From assembly GCF_017308075.1 (NCBI RefSeq), contig NZ_JAFKFX010000034.1:62001-126000 (forward strand): DNA of 64,000 bases, given 5' to 3'. The notes beneath the pieces were generated by a model. The model saw only the letters and a program-made list of their open reading frames with translations, searched no databases and was not told where the DNA came from. The DNA is from Allobosea sp. Its GTDB lineage: Bacteria > Pseudomonadota > Alphaproteobacteria > Rhizobiales > Beijerinckiaceae. Shown piece by piece: positions 43,980 to 53,375 of the stretch (positions within the stretch are counted from its first letter, which is position 1; each line of letters starts with the position of its first letter). The translations under genes and the position numbers were made by a program.

Positions 43980-44198
43980 TCACCTCGACTGACAGGCCGA
44001 GCGGGCGGCGCTGTAGGCGCCCGGCCGGACCTCGCCTTCGCCCTGCCGGAGATGGGGCACGCAATCGGGCTGGGACGAGATCGCGACATGGACGAGATGC
44101 CAGTTGGCGCCGGCGAGCAGCAGCAGGCCGCCGCCAATCGCCAGGCCGATGGCGAGCCTGCCGCGCCGGACCCGCTGGCTGGTCGCGATCTCGCTCAT
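43980..44198 (-). CDS. Small single-pass membrane protein in the cco operon
   Basis: 72 residues: basic N-terminus, one membrane segment (LAIGLAIGGGLLLLAGANWHLVHVAI), then a short tail with two Cys (QPDCVPHL and SACQSR). ATG overlaps the ccoP TGA, so translation is coupled to the oxidase. It does not look like CcoH, which is larger. I do not recognise a family; assembly factor or small accessory subunit is a guess from context. Confidence 0.65.
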   Translation of the reverse strand: MSEIATSQRVRRGRLAIGLAIGGGLLLLAGANWHLVHVAISSQPDCVPHLRQGEGEVRPGAYSAARSACQSR

Positions 44199-45067
44199 GG
44201 CCTCGGTTTCCTGAGGTCGGCGAGGTAGAGCGCCAGGATCTTGCGATCGACCGGCGACAGCCGGTTCTCCCAGGCCGGCATCTGGCCCTGCCGGCCATGC
44301 CAGACCGAGTTGAAGATCGACTGCGTGTCGCCGCCATAGATCCAGGCCTTGTCGGTCAGGTCCGGTGCGCCGAGCTCGGCATTGCCCTTGCCCTCATCGC
44401 CATGGCAGGCGGCACAGTTGACGGCATAGATCGCCTTGCCGGCCTCGACCCTGGCCTTGTCGATGCTGCCCGGCGCCGCCGATAGCGACTGGACGAAGGC
44501 GGTGACGTTCTCGACATCGGCGCGCGGAATCATGCCGTCGCGGCCGAAGGCGAGCATCTGGGCGCTGCGGCTCTCGCCATGACCGGAATTGATCCCGACC
44601 CGGATCGTCTCCATCAGCGCCTCGGGCGTGCCACCCCAGAGGGTCGAGGCGGCCGTAAGATCGGGGAAGCCCTTGCTGCCCTTGGCGTCGATGCCGTGGC
44701 AGACGGCGCAATTGTCGCCGAACAGGGTGCGCCCGCTCTGGCGCACGATCGTCATCAGGGCCGGATCGGCCTGGATCGCGGCGAAGTCGGCGCTCTCGAT
44801 CTTCTTGCTCCAGGCGCGCGCCTGCTCGGCCTGCTCCAGCGAGCGCGCGATGCTCTTGCGATCATCGGCGCCGAGCAGGCCCTTGGTGAAGCTTGCGCCG
44901 GTCGGCCAGGTCGGCATCAAGAGCCAATAGCCGAGCGAAAAGACGAAGGTCGCAATCAGGAAGAAGTACACGGCCCGGGGGACCGGCGTGTTCAGCTCCT
45001 TGATGCCGCTCCATTCATGACCGGTGGTCATGAAGCCGCTGTGAGGATCGCGTTCCTCTACCGCCAT
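44195..45067 (-). CDS. ccoP: cbb3 oxidase dihaem cytochrome c subunit CcoP
   Basis: 290 residues. N-terminal HEWSGIKELNTPVPRAV and one membrane anchor (VYFFLIATFVFSLGYWLLM), then two cytochrome c domains with CAVCH at 120-124 and CAACH at 218-222; Met ligands probably in GRDGMIPRA and GQMPAWE. Delivers electrons to CcoO. The start overlaps the end of ccoQ by 10 bases. Confidence 0.95.
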   Translation of the reverse strand: MAVEERDPHSGFMTTGHEWSGIKELNTPVPRAVYFFLIATFVFSLGYWLLMPTWPTGASFTKGLLGADDRKSIARSLEQAEQARAWSKKIESADFAAIQADPALMTIVRQSGRTLFGDNCAVCHGIDAKGSKGFPDLTAASTLWGGTPEALMETIRVGINSGHGESRSAQMLAFGRDGMIPRADVENVTAFVQSLSAAPGSIDKARVEAGKAIYAVNCAACHGDEGKGNAELGAPDLTDKAWIYGGDTQSIFNSVWHGRQGQMPAWENRLSPVDRKILALYLADLRKPRP

Positions 45068-45228
45068 GGCCGGTCCTCGTCGCGCAGGATGGAATCGGCG
45101 GCCTTGTCGAAATGCTGCTTGTTCGACGGCCAATAGGTGTAGACCAGGACGGCGATCGAGAGACCGATCAGGTAGAACAACCCGTAGGATTTCGAGAACC
45201 AGACGGTCGTTTCATGGGCGAGGCTCAT
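45058..45228 (-). CDS. ccoQ: cbb3 oxidase small subunit CcoQ
   Basis: 56 residues, begins MSLAHETTVWFSKSYGLFYL, single membrane segment (LFYLIGLSIAVLVYTYW), then PSNKQHFDKAADSILRDEDR, typical FixQ/CcoQ. Stabilises CcoP association with the core complex. Overlaps ccoO at its start by four bases (ATGA) and ccoP at its end by ten. Confidence 0.92.
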   Translation of the reverse strand: MSLAHETTVWFSKSYGLFYLIGLSIAVLVYTYWPSNKQHFDKAADSILRDEDRPWR

Positions 45229-46007
45229 GGCTTGCCTCCTGAGGGCCTGGCTTCCGCCGACTTGGCCGCTGCCGGTTCGGCTTCCATCGCGACGGCCGGC
45301 TTGTGGGCTGCGTCGGTCAGGCGACCGAGGATCTGGAGATAGGCGACCATCGCGTCCATCTCGGTGAGCTCATTGGGCTTGCCATCGAAGGCACGCACCG
45401 TGGTCGCCTCGCCATAGCGCTTGGTCACGCCCTCGGCGAAAGGCGAGTCCGGCGCGGCCTGGCCATAGGCGTCGGCCGGGGCGTTGGCGATCATCTCGTC
45501 GGTATAGGGCACGCCGACGGCGCGCAGCGAACGCAGATGCTTGCCGAGATCGTCGGTCCGCAGCGGCGTGCGCAGGAACCATGAATAGGCCGGCATGATC
45601 GAGACGGGGACCACATCGCGCGGATTGTTGAGATGCGCGACATGCCAGGCGTCCGAATACTTGCCGCCATTGCGGGCGAGGTCCGGTCCGGTGCGCTTCG
45701 AGCCCCAGAGCATCGGATGGTCGTATTTGGACTCGACGGCGAGCGAATAGGGCCCGTAGCGCTCGACCTCGTCGCGCAGGGTCCGGATCATCTGCGAATG
45801 GCAGGCATAGCAGCCCTCGCGGATGTAGATGTTGCGGCCGGCCACCTCCAGCGGCGTGTAGACGCGCATGTCGGGCGCGTCCTCGACCGTCTGGTTGATG
45901 GTGAAGAGCGGCGCGATCTCGACGAGGCCGCCAATGCTGGCGACGCCGATCACCGCCAGCACGAAGCCGAGCGTCTTGCGTTCGAGACGATAGTGCAGAC
46001 CAAACAT
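45225..46007 (-). CDS. ccoO: cbb3 oxidase monohaem cytochrome c subunit CcoO
   Basis: 260 residues. N-terminal membrane anchor (TLGFVLAVIGVASIGGLVEI), YTPLEVAGRNIYIREGCYACH with haem attachment Cys66-x2-Cys69-His70, and SIMPAYSWF with the likely Met ligand. The C-terminal 35 residues are an Ala/Pro/Glu-rich extension. Starts 4 bases after ccoN and overlaps ccoQ, so part of one transcript. Confidence 0.95.
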   Translation of the reverse strand: MFGLHYRLERKTLGFVLAVIGVASIGGLVEIAPLFTINQTVEDAPDMRVYTPLEVAGRNIYIREGCYACHSQMIRTLRDEVERYGPYSLAVESKYDHPMLWGSKRTGPDLARNGGKYSDAWHVAHLNNPRDVVPVSIMPAYSWFLRTPLRTDDLGKHLRSLRAVGVPYTDEMIANAPADAYGQAAPDSPFAEGVTKRYGEATTVRAFDGKPNELTEMDAMVAYLQILGRLTDAAHKPAVAMEAEPAAAKSAEARPSGGKP

Positions 46008-46011
46008 CGCC

Positions 46012-47658
46012 TCACTCCCCGGGCTGAAGGGCCGGGGCCGGAACCGGCACCGAACTGTCCGCGGCCGGATCATGCAGATGGGCCGCCCGGATCGTCATCC
46101 AGATATTATAGCAGCCGACGAGCGCGCCGATCAGGAAGAGCAGGCCGCCGATCGCGCGGGCGATGTAATAGGGCCGCATCGCCACGAGCGAATCGAGGAA
46201 GGAATAGGCCAGCGTGCCGCTTTCATTATAGGTCCGCCACATCAACCCCTGGATGATGCCGGAATTCCACATCGAGAAGACGTAGATGACGGTGCCGGCG
46301 AGGGCGAGCCAGAAATGCACCTCGACCAGCCCGGCCGAATACATCGCCTTGCGCTTCCAGAGCCAGGGCACGGTGGCGTAGATCGCGCCGAAGGTGATCA
46401 TCGCGACCCAGCCGAGCGCGCCGGCATGGACGTGGCCGACCGTCCAGTCGGTGTAGTGCGAGAGCGCGTTGACCTGGCGGATCGCCATGAACGAGCCTTC
46501 GAAGGTCGAGAGGCCGTAGAACACGGCGGCGACCATCATGAAACGCAAGGTCGCGTCGTCGCGCACCCGGTCCCAGGCGCCGTTCAGGGTCAGCAGCGCA
46601 TTACCCGCCGAAGCCCAGGACGGGACGAGCAACATCACCGAGAAGGTCACGCCCAGACTCTGCACCCATTGCGGCAGCGCTGTGTAGTGCAGATGGTGCG
46701 AACCCGCCCACATGTAGAAGAAGGTAATGCCCCAGAAGCTGATGATCGACATCCGGTAGGAGTAGATCGGCCGGTCGGCGCGCTTCGGCAGATAGTAATA
46801 CATCATGCCGAGGAAGCCGGCCGTCAGGAAGAAGGCGACGGCGTTGTGGCCGTACCACCATTGCGTCATCGCATCCTGGACGCCGGAGAAGGCGGAATAG
46901 CTCTTCGCCTGGCCGAGCGAGATCGGCATGGCGAGGTTGTTGACGATATGGAGGATCGCCACGACCAGGATGAACGCCATGTAATACCAGTTGGAGACGT
47001 AGATATGCGGCTCCTTGCGGCGGGCGAGCGTCCTGACATAGAGGATGAAATAGGTGACCCAGACGATCACCAGCCAGATATCGGCATACCATTCCGGCTC
47101 GGCATATTCCTTCGACTGGGTGATGCCCATCATGTAGCCGCTGACGGCGATCAGGCAGAAGAGATTATAGCCCAGCAGCACGAACCAGGGGCTTAGCTGG
47201 TCAGGCAGGCGCGCCCGCGAAGTCCGTTGCACCACGTAGAATGAGGTCGCGATCAGCGCATTGCCGCCGAATCCGAAGATCACGCCGGTGGTGTGGATCG
47301 GCCGGATGCGGCCGAAGCTCGCCCAGCCGGCATCGAAGGTCAGCTCGGGATAGACCAGGAGCCAGGCGACCCAGTCGCCGACGAACAGGCCGATCACGGC
47401 CCAGATCATCGCCATGATGATCCCGAACTTGGTCGGCTCGTCATAATAATGCTGCAGCCGCTCGGGCCCCGGTTCAGGCGCTAGATAGCCGGCTATGACC
47501 AGGAAGGCGCCCCCGGCCCCGGCGATCAGGAACATCAGGCCGTGCACACCGATCGGGTCGCCCTGACCGGCAATGGTGAGAAGGAGGCCGCCCAGCGCCA
47601 GCGCGACCAGTATGGTGAGCGCCAGCCGTCTTTCCGGAATCGTCAACTGGGAGATCAT
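46012..47658 (-). CDS. ccoN: cbb3 oxidase catalytic subunit CcoN
   Basis: 548 residues, about twelve to fourteen membrane segments. Haem-copper oxidase signatures: RIRPIHTTGVIFGFGGNAL, WWYGHNAVAFFLTAGFLGM (Cu_B His), MWAGSHHLHYTALP and HYTDWTVGHVHAGALGW. It reduces oxygen to water at high affinity and pumps protons. First gene of the operon; an FNR/FixK-like box is centred about 130 bases upstream. Confidence 0.95.
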   Translation of the reverse strand: MISQLTIPERRLALTILVALALGGLLLTIAGQGDPIGVHGLMFLIAGAGGAFLVIAGYLAPEPGPERLQHYYDEPTKFGIIMAMIWAVIGLFVGDWVAWLLVYPELTFDAGWASFGRIRPIHTTGVIFGFGGNALIATSFYVVQRTSRARLPDQLSPWFVLLGYNLFCLIAVSGYMMGITQSKEYAEPEWYADIWLVIVWVTYFILYVRTLARRKEPHIYVSNWYYMAFILVVAILHIVNNLAMPISLGQAKSYSAFSGVQDAMTQWWYGHNAVAFFLTAGFLGMMYYYLPKRADRPIYSYRMSIISFWGITFFYMWAGSHHLHYTALPQWVQSLGVTFSVMLLVPSWASAGNALLTLNGAWDRVRDDATLRFMMVAAVFYGLSTFEGSFMAIRQVNALSHYTDWTVGHVHAGALGWVAMITFGAIYATVPWLWKRKAMYSAGLVEVHFWLALAGTVIYVFSMWNSGIIQGLMWRTYNESGTLAYSFLDSLVAMRPYYIARAIGGLLFLIGALVGCYNIWMTIRAAHLHDPAADSSVPVPAPALQPGE

Positions 47659-47781
47659 CGGCGATCGTCCTTCGGCTCGCTACACGCATGTCGATGCAAT
47701 CTGCGACATCGAGTCCACGAACCCGATCCGCGCCGGTCCGACAACAATGCCGCACAGGCAGGCCGGAATCGTCAAGGGCAT

Positions 47782-47795
47782 TTAATATATATCAA
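47782..47795. promoter_or_regulatory. FNR/FixK-like box upstream of ccoN
   Basis: On the minus strand reads TTGATATATATTAA, one mismatch from TTGAT-N4-ATCAA. It is 124-137 bases upstream of the ccoN start codon. Anaerobic/microaerobic activation of ccoNOQP by FixK or FNR is established in related bacteria. Confidence 0.6.
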
Positions 47796-48274
47796 AGATG
47801 ATTGTTTCTCCCAACACGACAGGGCGTCGCAGTCCGGGCCACGACGCCGCACCGGCCGGGCGGAAGCGCGGCGCAGCCGGCGCTACCGCGCCCTTTATCC
47901 GTAATGCTGCGTGAAGACGCTCCATTGCCGATGAAAGCATCACGGACCGGCTCAGGTGGCCCGATCTGACCACCACCCGACAAGCTCATGTCTTCCCGAC
48001 AGCGTGCGCCCGGGCCTTAGGAAAATCCGCGAATTCGGCGAAATGTAGCACCACGCTTGACTTCCCAGTCAACCATACTAATCATAACGCGCCATGATCA
48101 ATTTTCGGCTATACGATATCCATGGGACGACACATCGTCCCGCAAGCGCCCAGCCCTGAGGCGAATATCACGGCCTCGCCCGGCGGTCAGGCTTTTCGAC
48201 AGCAATCCGAGCACGCAGCGCCTTTTTCGGCGAGAATGCGTATAGTCCGCCCTTCACGGGCGAGGGTCGCCCCC
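47796..48274. other. Intergenic region between ccoN promoter and ptsN-like gene
   Basis: About 480 bases with no supportable gene. Open frames on both strands have no ribosome sites and antisense-like composition. A lower-GC patch at 48040-48120 (including ATAATCATAACGCG-type sequence) may hold the promoter for the EIIA gene. Confidence 0.45.
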
Positions 48275-48769
48275 ATGGAAACGGCAGTGAACATCGCAAC
48301 ATTCCTCCGGGCAGAAGACATCGCGCTCGACCTGTCCGCCGCGAACAAGCAAGCCGCCATCGAGGCGGCATCGGAGCTGCTCTGCCCGGGCGAGGATGCT
48401 TGCCGCAAGGCGGTGCTCCAGGCGCTCCTGGCGCGTGAGCAGCTCGGCTCGACCGGCCTGGGCCGCGGCGTCGCGCTGCCGCATGCGCGCTCGAACACGC
48501 TGGCCGCGCCGAGGATCGCTCTGATGCGCCTGGAGCAATCGGTCGATTTCGGCGCGGCCGATGGCGACCCTGTCGACCTCGTGCTTGCCGTGATCTGGCC
48601 GGCCGAGGCGATGGACGACTTTCTGGGCACGCTTTCCAAGTTCTGCAAGATGCTGCGCGAGCCGCGCCTGCTTCAGGGCTTGCGCGACGTCGCCACTCCC
48701 GAGGAAGCGAGCGAGCTCCTGCGCCTGACGGCGGAGCAGACCGCCGGTCCCGACAAGGCGCGCGCCTGA
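48275..48769 (+). CDS. PTS EIIA-Ntr-like protein (PtsN type)
   Basis: 164 residues, PTS_EIIA_2 domain. Phosphorylatable His70 lies in GRGVALPHARS; REQLGSTGLG precedes it as in PtsN. There is no EIIB/EIIC gene nearby, so it is a regulatory phosphocarrier of the nitrogen-type PTS rather than a sugar transporter. GAGGG precedes the ATG; the frame is open to 48122 but the upstream part lacks the family. An additional PtsN elsewhere in the genome is likely, which would make this a paralogue. Confidence 0.85.
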   Translation: METAVNIATFLRAEDIALDLSAANKQAAIEAASELLCPGEDACRKAVLQALLAREQLGSTGLGRGVALPHARSNTLAAPRIALMRLEQSVDFGAADGDPVDLVLAVIWPAEAMDDFLGTLSKFCKMLREPRLLQGLRDVATPEEASELLRLTAEQTAGPDKARA

Positions 48770-48880
48770 CAGCAGGACCGGCGTAAGCACCTGACACCTC
48801 CCGCCGCCGGAGACACGGCCGGCGGCGGCTTCCCCATTCAACCGACCAGCGGATTTTTTCGAACCCAGGAGGACAAGGAC

Positions 48881-49408
48881 GTGCGGATTGCCGATCGCAC
48901 CGTTTTCGGACGGAAGATCGCTCACGAGGCGACCTATGCCGACAATGACGGCCAAGGGCCCGGAGAACCCATCCGCATCCAGTATGCCGCGCTCCCCCAT
49001 CGCCTCTCGCAGACGGGAAGCCTCGATGTCATGCTGATCACCTCGCGCGATACCGGCCGCTGGGTCCTCCCAAAGGGCTGGCCGATGCGCGGCAAGACGG
49101 CCCGCGAAGCAGCGGCGCGTGAAGCTTATGAGGAAGCCGGGCTGATCGGGCAGGCCGACGCCGCCGCCCTCGGCTCCTATCATTACCGCAAGCGCCGGCG
49201 GCGCGGCACATCCGTGCTGTGCCGGGTCGATGTGTTCCCCCTCGACGTCCTGGCGGAACTCCAGCGTTGGCCGGAGAAGCGCCAGCGCCGGCGCTCCTGG
49301 TTCTCCGTCGAGGACGCAGCCGGGCTGGTCGACGAAGCCGAGCTGAAGGCCCTCATCCTGGCGGCGCAGGCGCACATCGGCCTCGGCGGCACGAAACCGG
49401 CAGGCTGA
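48881..49408 (+). CDS. Nudix hydrolase
   Basis: 175 residues. Nudix box at residues 71-90: GKTAREAAAREAYEEAGLIG, fitting Gx5Ex7REUxEExGU. Preceding WVLPKGWP resembles diadenosine- and diphosphoinositol-polyphosphate hydrolases. Cleaves a nucleoside diphosphate linked to another group. GTG start at 48881 has AGGAGGACA nine bases upstream. Confidence 0.9.
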   Translation: MRIADRTVFGRKIAHEATYADNDGQGPGEPIRIQYAALPHRLSQTGSLDVMLITSRDTGRWVLPKGWPMRGKTAREAAAREAYEEAGLIGQADAAALGSYHYRKRRRRGTSVLCRVDVFPLDVLAELQRWPEKRQRRRSWFSVEDAAGLVDEAELKALILAAQAHIGLGGTKPAG

Positions 49409-49674
49409 ACCAAGCGGACTCCCGGGACCGGAGCGCTCCCGGAGGCCGAAAAGCAGCAACCGGCAAGCTTTCCTCAAGTCTATCGAGGAACATCCGCCCG
49501 GCACGAAACGACAAGGCAGAATGCAGTCATACCGAACCATTCGGCATGACCGCATACCCGGCGAGCCAGCCTGAAAACGGCCAGAACCGCGCCGCGGTTG
49601 ATTTTTCCGGACACGGCGCTATAAGATGGTGCCTTGCCCGATGCAGGCTACATCTGCTGGTTGGAGAGGATGGA

Positions 49675-49881
49675 ATGTCTCACGACGCCCCCTTCCAATT
49701 GGGGATGGGCTCAGTTTTACTGAACGCCTCCCAAAAGGAAGAAACCTTTGCGGCAAGCGCCTTGACGGCGCTGACCGAGGCGACCTGTATCGGTAGTCGC
49801 GCCGGCCTCGCGGCGCACGCCGCCGCAAGGCGCCACGCCGAGAAGAAGAGCCGGAACAACAGCGCGAAAGCACTGATCTAG
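49675..49881 (+). CDS. Small hypothetical protein, 68 residues
   Basis: ATG preceded by GGAGAGGA at good spacing. The protein begins MSHDAPFQLGMGSVLL, has an Ala/Thr-rich helix and a strongly basic tail (ARRHAEKKSRNNSAKALI). No family recognised. The frame extends upstream to 49219 over the Nudix gene but that part is not coding. Expressed small gene is plausible from the ribosome site only. Confidence 0.5.
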   Translation: MSHDAPFQLGMGSVLLNASQKEETFAASALTALTEATCIGSRAGLAAHAAARRHAEKKSRNNSAKALI

Positions 49882-50072
49882 CACGCGGAAGCGGCGCTCG
49901 CAGAGACGAAGCCGCTATCGCCCGGCCGCCTTTTCCGCAGGCGGCCACGAACCGCATACCCTTTGCGCAATCGCATCTCCCCCGGCGCTCCGCGCCGTGC
50001 CGGGCGCTGCAACGACGGCGCGTATCACGGCGGCCCGGCGGCCGCCCCGCTTTCGACAGGCACGACGCATCG

Positions 50073-51170
50073 ATGATCCAGACCCCTTACTACCTGATCG
50101 ACAAGGCAGGCTTGCTGCGCAATCTGCGGACGATCGAGCGCGTCCGCACGCAGTCGGGCGCCAAGGTGCTGCTGGCATTGAAGTGCTTCGCGACCTGGTC
50201 AGTGTTCGACCTGATGCGCGAATATATGGACGGCACCACCTCGTCCTCGCTCAACGAGGTCAGGCTCGGCCGCGAGACCTTCGGCGGCGAGACGCATGCC
50301 TACAGCGTCGCCTATGCCGACCACGAGATCGACGAGGTGCTCGCCAACTCGGACAAGATCATCTTCAACTCGATCAGCCAGTTCGAGCGCTTCGCCGACA
50401 AGACCGCCGCGACGAGCCGTGGCCTGCGGCTCAATCCGCAGATCAGCGCCTCGGGCTTCGACCTCGCGGACCCGGCCCGGCCGTTCAGCCGCCTCGGCGA
50501 ATGGGACGTCGAAAAGGTCGCGGCGATCATCGGCCGGCTCGACGGCTTCATGATCCACAATAACTGCGAGAATGCCGATTTCGCCCGCTTCGACGCGATC
50601 CTGACCCAGATCGAGGAGAAATTCGGCGGATTGCTCAAGCAGGTCAACTGGGTGAGCCTGGGCGGCGGCATCCACTTCACCGCCGAGGGCTATGCGCTCG
50701 ACGCCTTCTGCGACCGGCTGAAGAGCTTCTCGCAGCGCTATGGCGTGCAGGTCTATCTCGAGCCCGGCGAGGCGGCGGTCACCAAGAGCACCACCCTAGA
50801 GGTCACGGTGCTCGACACGCTCTTCAACGGCAAGCATCTCGCGATCGTCGACAGCTCGATCGAGGCGCATATGCTCGATCTGCTGATCTACCGGCAGACC
50901 GCCAAGATCGCGCCGGATGCCGGCCCGCATCGCAGCATGATCTGCGGCAAATCCTGCCTCGCCGGCGACATTTTCGGCGAGTTCCATTTCGAGCATGCGC
51001 TCAAGCCCGGCGACCGGATCTCGATCCAGGATGCCGCCGGCTACACCATGGTGAAGAAGAACTGGTTCAACGGCGTCCAGATGCCGGCGATCGCGGTGCG
51101 TGAGCTCGACGGCAGCATCCGCAAGGTTCGCGACTTCACCTTCGACGACTTCAAGGCGAGCCTCTCCTGA
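50073..51170 (+). CDS. nspC: Carboxynorspermidine decarboxylase
   Basis: 365 residues, fold type III PLP decarboxylase. Begins TPYYLIDKAGLLRNL; PLP Lys37 in LLALKCFATW; WVSLGGGIHFT and EPGEAAV bind the phosphate; late MICGKSCLAGDIFGEF holds the Cys-Asp type active-site loop. Makes sym-norspermidine or spermidine from the carboxy form. The partner dehydrogenase follows 53 bases downstream, giving the full alternative polyamine route. Confidence 0.93.
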   Translation: MIQTPYYLIDKAGLLRNLRTIERVRTQSGAKVLLALKCFATWSVFDLMREYMDGTTSSSLNEVRLGRETFGGETHAYSVAYADHEIDEVLANSDKIIFNSISQFERFADKTAATSRGLRLNPQISASGFDLADPARPFSRLGEWDVEKVAAIIGRLDGFMIHNNCENADFARFDAILTQIEEKFGGLLKQVNWVSLGGGIHFTAEGYALDAFCDRLKSFSQRYGVQVYLEPGEAAVTKSTTLEVTVLDTLFNGKHLAIVDSSIEAHMLDLLIYRQTAKIAPDAGPHRSMICGKSCLAGDIFGEFHFEHALKPGDRISIQDAAGYTMVKKNWFNGVQMPAIAVRELDGSIRKVRDFTFDDFKASLS

Positions 51171-51223
51171 GGCCCGCCACGCAACGCCACAGACAACACG
51201 AACAAAGGAGGCTCAGGCCCGAA

Positions 51224-52516
51224 ATGCAGAAGAAGAATGTCCTGATCATCGGCGGCGGCGGCGTAGGCCAGGTGGTGGCCCATAAATGCGCCCAGAACAA
51301 CGACGTGCTCGGCGACATCCATATCGCCTCGCGCACCCTGGCGAAATGCGAGGCGATCGTCGCCTCGGTCAAGCAGAAGGGCACGCTCAAGACCAAGGGC
51401 GAGATCGCGGCCCATCAGCTCGACGCACTCGACATCGAGGCGACCAAGGCGCTGATCGCCAAGACCCGGGCCGGGATCGTGATCAATGTCGGCTCGGCCT
51501 TCCTGAACATGTCGGTGCTTTCGGCCTGCATCCAGACCGGCGTCGCCTATATCGACACCGCGATCCACGAGGAGCCGCTGAAGATCTGCGAGACGCCGCC
51601 CTGGTACGGCAATTACGAGTGGAAGCGCCGCGAGGAATGCGCCAAGGCCGGCATCACCGCCATCCTCGGCGCCGGCTTCGACCCCGGCGTGGTCAACGCC
51701 TATGCGCGCCTCGCCAAGGACGAGTATTTCGACAAGATCGACTCGATCGACATCATCGACGTCAATGGCGGCGACCATGGCCGCTATTTCGCGACGAACT
51801 TCGATCCGGAGATCAATTTCCGCGAGTTCACCGGCACGGTCTGGTCCTGGCAGAACCGCCAGTGGACCTCGAACAAGATGTTCGAGGTCCGCAAGGACTG
51901 GGACCTGCCCGTCGTCGGCACGCGCCCGACCTACCTGACCGGCCATGACGAGATCCATTCGCTGTCGCGCAATCTCGACGTGCCGGACATCCGCTTCTGG
52001 ATGGGCTTCGGCGAGCGCTACATCACGGTCTTCACCGTGCTGAACAATCTCGGCCTGCTCTCCGAGCAGCCGATCCGCACCGCCGAGGGCCAGGAGATCG
52101 TGCCGCTCAAGGTGGTCAAGGCCGTACTGCCCGACCCGTCCTCGCTGGCGCCTAACTATACCGGCAAGACCTGTATCGGCGACCTGGTGAAGGGCGAGAA
52201 GGACGGCAAGGCGCGCGAGGTCTTCATCTACAACGTCGCCGACCACGAGGAGGCCTATGCCGAGGTCGGCAGCCAGGGCATCTCCTACACCGCCGGCGTG
52301 CCGGCGGTCGCCGCCGCGATGCTGATCGCCAGCGGCGAGTGGGATGTGCGCGGCATGGTCAATGTCGAGGAGCTGCCGCCGCGGCCCTTCCTCGGCCTGC
52401 TCGACCGGATGGGCCTGCCGACGCGGATCCGCGACGAGGCCGGCGACCGTGCGCTGAGCTTCGCGGCCACGCCGGACGTCGCCAAGCGCGCGGCCGAACC
52501 GGCTCTGGCCGACTAA
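51224..52516 (+). CDS. Carboxynorspermidine synthase (saccharopine dehydrogenase family)
   Basis: 430 residues. N-terminal VLIIGGGGVGQVVAHKCAQN binds NADPH; YIDTAIHEEP and TAILGAGFDPGVVNAYA are typical of the CANSDH branch rather than true saccharopine dehydrogenase. Condenses aspartate semialdehyde with diaminopropane or putrescine reductively. AAAGGAGG lies upstream of the ATG. With nspC it forms a two-gene spermidine/norspermidine operon. Confidence 0.92.
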   Translation: MQKKNVLIIGGGGVGQVVAHKCAQNNDVLGDIHIASRTLAKCEAIVASVKQKGTLKTKGEIAAHQLDALDIEATKALIAKTRAGIVINVGSAFLNMSVLSACIQTGVAYIDTAIHEEPLKICETPPWYGNYEWKRREECAKAGITAILGAGFDPGVVNAYARLAKDEYFDKIDSIDIIDVNGGDHGRYFATNFDPEINFREFTGTVWSWQNRQWTSNKMFEVRKDWDLPVVGTRPTYLTGHDEIHSLSRNLDVPDIRFWMGFGERYITVFTVLNNLGLLSEQPIRTAEGQEIVPLKVVKAVLPDPSSLAPNYTGKTCIGDLVKGEKDGKAREVFIYNVADHEEAYAEVGSQGISYTAGVPAVAAAMLIASGEWDVRGMVNVEELPPRPFLGLLDRMGLPTRIRDEAGDRALSFAATPDVAKRAAEPALAD

Positions 52517-53139
52517 GACGCCGAACGTCCCGGCGGATGCGGAAGGGCGCTCCAGCGCCATGTGAGAGCATCGGCCCGAAGAAGACTGGCCGGACGGTGG
52601 CAATCCCGTCCGGCCAATCCTCGTTGCGGCAGGCCACAGCGTCCGGACAGCGATACGGCCCTTCGGAGCGCACGACGACCGCGCGCTTCTACACCAAATC
52701 TTGTAAGCAATACCTGGATTTTACAGGGTAATTTATTTTCAGATCGACTAAAAAAGGCACCAAAATCGGATTATTCGGAAAATATTATTTCCATCAAATT
52801 CGATTCTTTGGGCCGCATCTGGTGATATTTGACTTCCTAATACTTTCGGCCGATGCTGGCTTTGCCATGATCGGAAATCATCCCCCAGCCGGGGTCTTCT
52901 GCACAGCTTCGCGCCTCGCACGCCCCTAGCCCTGGTTCGGCGCGGCGGCCTTCGGCCCCGAGCGACGAGCCAGGGAGATCCAGCATCGCCCGCAGGCATG
53001 ACAGGCGACCGGCACATGCCGGGCGCTCGGTCGCTGCCGCCCTATCGGGCCAAGCTCTTTCATTCTGCAGCCCGCCCTTCTTGCGGCCGCGCCGAGATGC
53101 GCGCCGCCCGCGGCTGCGCGCCATCAGGAAACCAGGACC
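52517..53139. other. Intergenic region with AT-rich patch
   Basis: About 620 bases. Bases 52695-52850 are AT-rich compared with the surroundings and contain a run of short repeats of TTAT/ATTT type; the remainder is GC-rich. No frame has both a ribosome site and protein-like composition, and no RNA gene is recognised. Confidence 0.45.
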
Positions 53140-53268
53140 ATGAGCAACAAGCGCAAAGGCAACCGCGAAGCCAAGAAACCGAAGCAGCAGAAGCCCGCTG
53201 CCCAGACGGCGTCCTCGATCGCCGAACTCAGCAAGCAGCCGCTGCCCGTCAAGAAGCTCGGGCGCTGA
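53140..53268 (+). CDS. Small basic protein, 42 residues
   Basis: MSNKRKGNREAKKPKQQKPA followed by AQTASSIAELSKQPLPVKKL and GR. Highly Lys/Arg/Gln rich at the N-terminus, with AGG upstream of the ATG. Similar small MSN-(K/R)-KGNRE-KKPK proteins occur in other Hyphomicrobiales as far as I recall. Function unknown; nucleic-acid binding would fit the charge. Confidence 0.72.
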   Translation: MSNKRKGNREAKKPKQQKPAAQTASSIAELSKQPLPVKKLGR

Positions 53269-53375
53269 CGGCGCTCCCAGCCGAATGCAGCCATGACGCA
53301 CGGGCGGGCCCTCGCCACGGCCCGCCCGCACCATTCAATCCCAAAATGGGCCCGCAGACCCGATGAAAGGCAAAG

